From Paenalcaligenes faecalis (GTDB taxonomy: Bacteria > Pseudomonadota > Gammaproteobacteria > Burkholderiales > Burkholderiaceae_B): a DNA stretch of 64,000 nt. Below, piece by piece: positions 63,114 through 64,000 of this stretch. Position 1 is the stretch's first letter, and each line of letters begins with the position of its first letter. The stretch spans positions 124,001-188,000 of the forward strand of contig NZ_CP106841.1 of NCBI RefSeq assembly GCF_027557445.1. The letters run 5' to 3'. The notes under the pieces were generated by a model that was not told the origin of the DNA, searched no databases, and was given only the letters and a program-made list of their open reading frames with translations. The position numbers and the translations under genes are program-made.

Positions 63114-64000
63114 TTAAAAGTTGTAGTAGAGAAAAACAGCGCTACTGCTGGTGTTAGTGGCATACATAGCAATGCTAAATAACACCGTCATGTAGGCGAC
63201 TTTGCCCCAGCCAATTCGCCCCTGGGTTGTCATCTGAAAGGCATTACGTTGGCTGCAGATCACAAAGGCAACGATAATCATAATAAAACTTAATAGATAG
63301 GCCGTCAGGCTGGCAGGTAGATAGTGGTTAAAGGTGTCAATCAGAGTTCCGCCCCATGCGTAGTGATGGTAGGGGATATCATGAGCGCCCAGAGCCTGTA
63401 TAGATGAAAAGTCCACCATGCCTTTTAAAATTCGCCATGCATCGTCCATAGATGTGGCACGGAAAAACACCCATGTGACATTTACAAATAAAAAGGTGAC
63501 GAGCCATGCGATGGGTTTAGGTAGGGTGTAGCCTGCGCTTTTCCAAAGGCGATGGATAATTAAGGCCGTGCCGTGTAATGCACCCCACATGACAAACATC
63601 CAACTGGCACCATGCCATAAGCCCCCAAGCAAAAAGGTAATGAACAGATTGGCATACATCAGGTATTTACCATTGCGATTACCACCTAATGGAATGTACA
63701 GGTAGTCACGCAAATAACGGCCTAATGTAATATGCCAACGTCGCCAGAAGTCCTGAATGTCATACGCTTTGTAAGGGGAGTTAAAGTTTAATGGCAGCCA
63801 AATATTAAACAGCAGCGATGCCCCTATGGCCATATCGCAATAGCCACTAAAGTCAAAGTAAAGCTGAAAGGTATAGGATAAGCTGGTTGCCCATGCACTA
63901 AAAAAATGGTGCTCTACACCTGAGGCAAAGCCTGCATCTGCCCAGATAGCAAATGTATCGGCAATCATCACTTTTTTAAATAGGCCAATACTAAAAATAA
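63114..64000 (-). CDS. MBOAT O-acyltransferase (AlgI-like), 5' end outside window
   Basis: The frame stays open to the window edge. Upstream of an internal GTG it reads IFSIGLFKKVMIADTFA, the usual AlgI sequence, so the true start is beyond 64000. FSGYCDMAIGASLLF, FWRRWHITLGRYLRDYLYIPLGG and LLGGLWHGASWMFVMWG with the catalytic His are intact. It moves acetyl groups across the inner membrane for the AlgX-like and SGNH enzymes. Confidence 0.92.
   Translation of the reverse strand, partial: IFSIGLFKKVMIADTFAIWADAGFASGVEHHFFSAWATSLSYTFQLYFDFSGYCDMAIGASLLFNIWLPLNFNSPYKAYDIQDFWRRWHITLGRYLRDYLYIPLGGNRNGKYLMYANLFITFLLGGLWHGASWMFVMWGALHGTALIIHRLWKSAGYTLPKPIAWLVTFLFVNVTWVFFRATSMDDAWRILKGMVDFSSIQALGAHDIPYHHYAWGGTLIDTFNHYLPASLTAYLLSFIMIIVAFVICSQRNAFQMTTQGRIGWGKVAYMTVLFSIAMYATNTSSSAVFLYYNF

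Overview
The window looks like chromosomal DNA of a betaproteobacterium, most plausibly an Alcaligenaceae member (Burkholderiales). This rests on gene types and order (waaC-waaA next to cspA, a maleate-isomerase gene, TRAP/DUF2848/amidase genes, a type I secretion system with S-layer-like substrates), a moderate G+C, and Leu codons dominated by CTA/TTA/TTG in native genes. The genus cannot be proved from sequence alone.

Layout. 1-1633: a complete IscB (OMEGA) RNA-guided nuclease gene with its omega-RNA. 1.9-6.8 kb: housekeeping genes (yggS, HMG-CoA lyase, dprA, def-fmt). 6.8-13.8 kb: a minus-strand set with a DMT exporter, an amidase, a DUF2848 protein, a TRAP transporter and a LysR regulator. 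13.9-18.6 kb: LPS core genes waaC and waaA, cspA, a LysR gene and maleate isomerase. 18.7-39.8 kb: a surface-polysaccharide locus (dTDP-rhamnose genes, WcaJ-type initiating transferase, glycosyltransferases, a rhamnan-synthesis-F protein, Wzm/Wzt exporter) with a type I secretion operon (ABC, HlyD, TolC) embedded between rfbB and rfbC, and a decayed IscB copy between rfbA and rfbC. 40.1-60.1 kb: S-layer-like secreted proteins and SapC-family partners. 60.1-64 kb: an O-acetylation set (acyltransferase, AlgX/AlgJ-like, MBOAT).

The main discovery candidate lies at 40.67-55.30 kb. A ~14.6 kb integrative element (tyrosine integrase, HUH replication protein, winged-helix protein, HTH pair, HigBA-type toxin-antitoxin, 9-bp repeat array, hairpin family) sits inside an S-layer-like gene. 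The gene's N-terminal 185 codons (40117-40671) use native codons. At codons TLT the codon usage switches sharply to CTG-rich, and the rest of the 1210-residue protein belongs to the element. The displaced native C-terminus, without a start, is found 14.6 kb away at 55290-55685. Both junctions carry the same 9 bp (CGCTCACTG) in the same reading frame. The element therefore appears to swap in its own promoterless passenger domain, plus a matching SapC gene, by in-frame integration, while leaving the host promoter, 5'UTR and N-terminal module in place. A second S-layer-like gene with the same N-terminal module (55843-57676) is broken by a frameshift at a short repeat, and a third SapC gene lies just beyond it.

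How it fits together: the T1SS (23.3-27.8 kb) is the likely exporter for the S-layer-like proteins, and the polysaccharide cluster supplies a rhamnose-containing glycan that could anchor or coat with them. The two IscB elements (one whole, one with only its omega-RNA intact) are separate mobile elements. The relic supplies the stop codon of rfbA, and its putative guide is the 3' end of rfbA.
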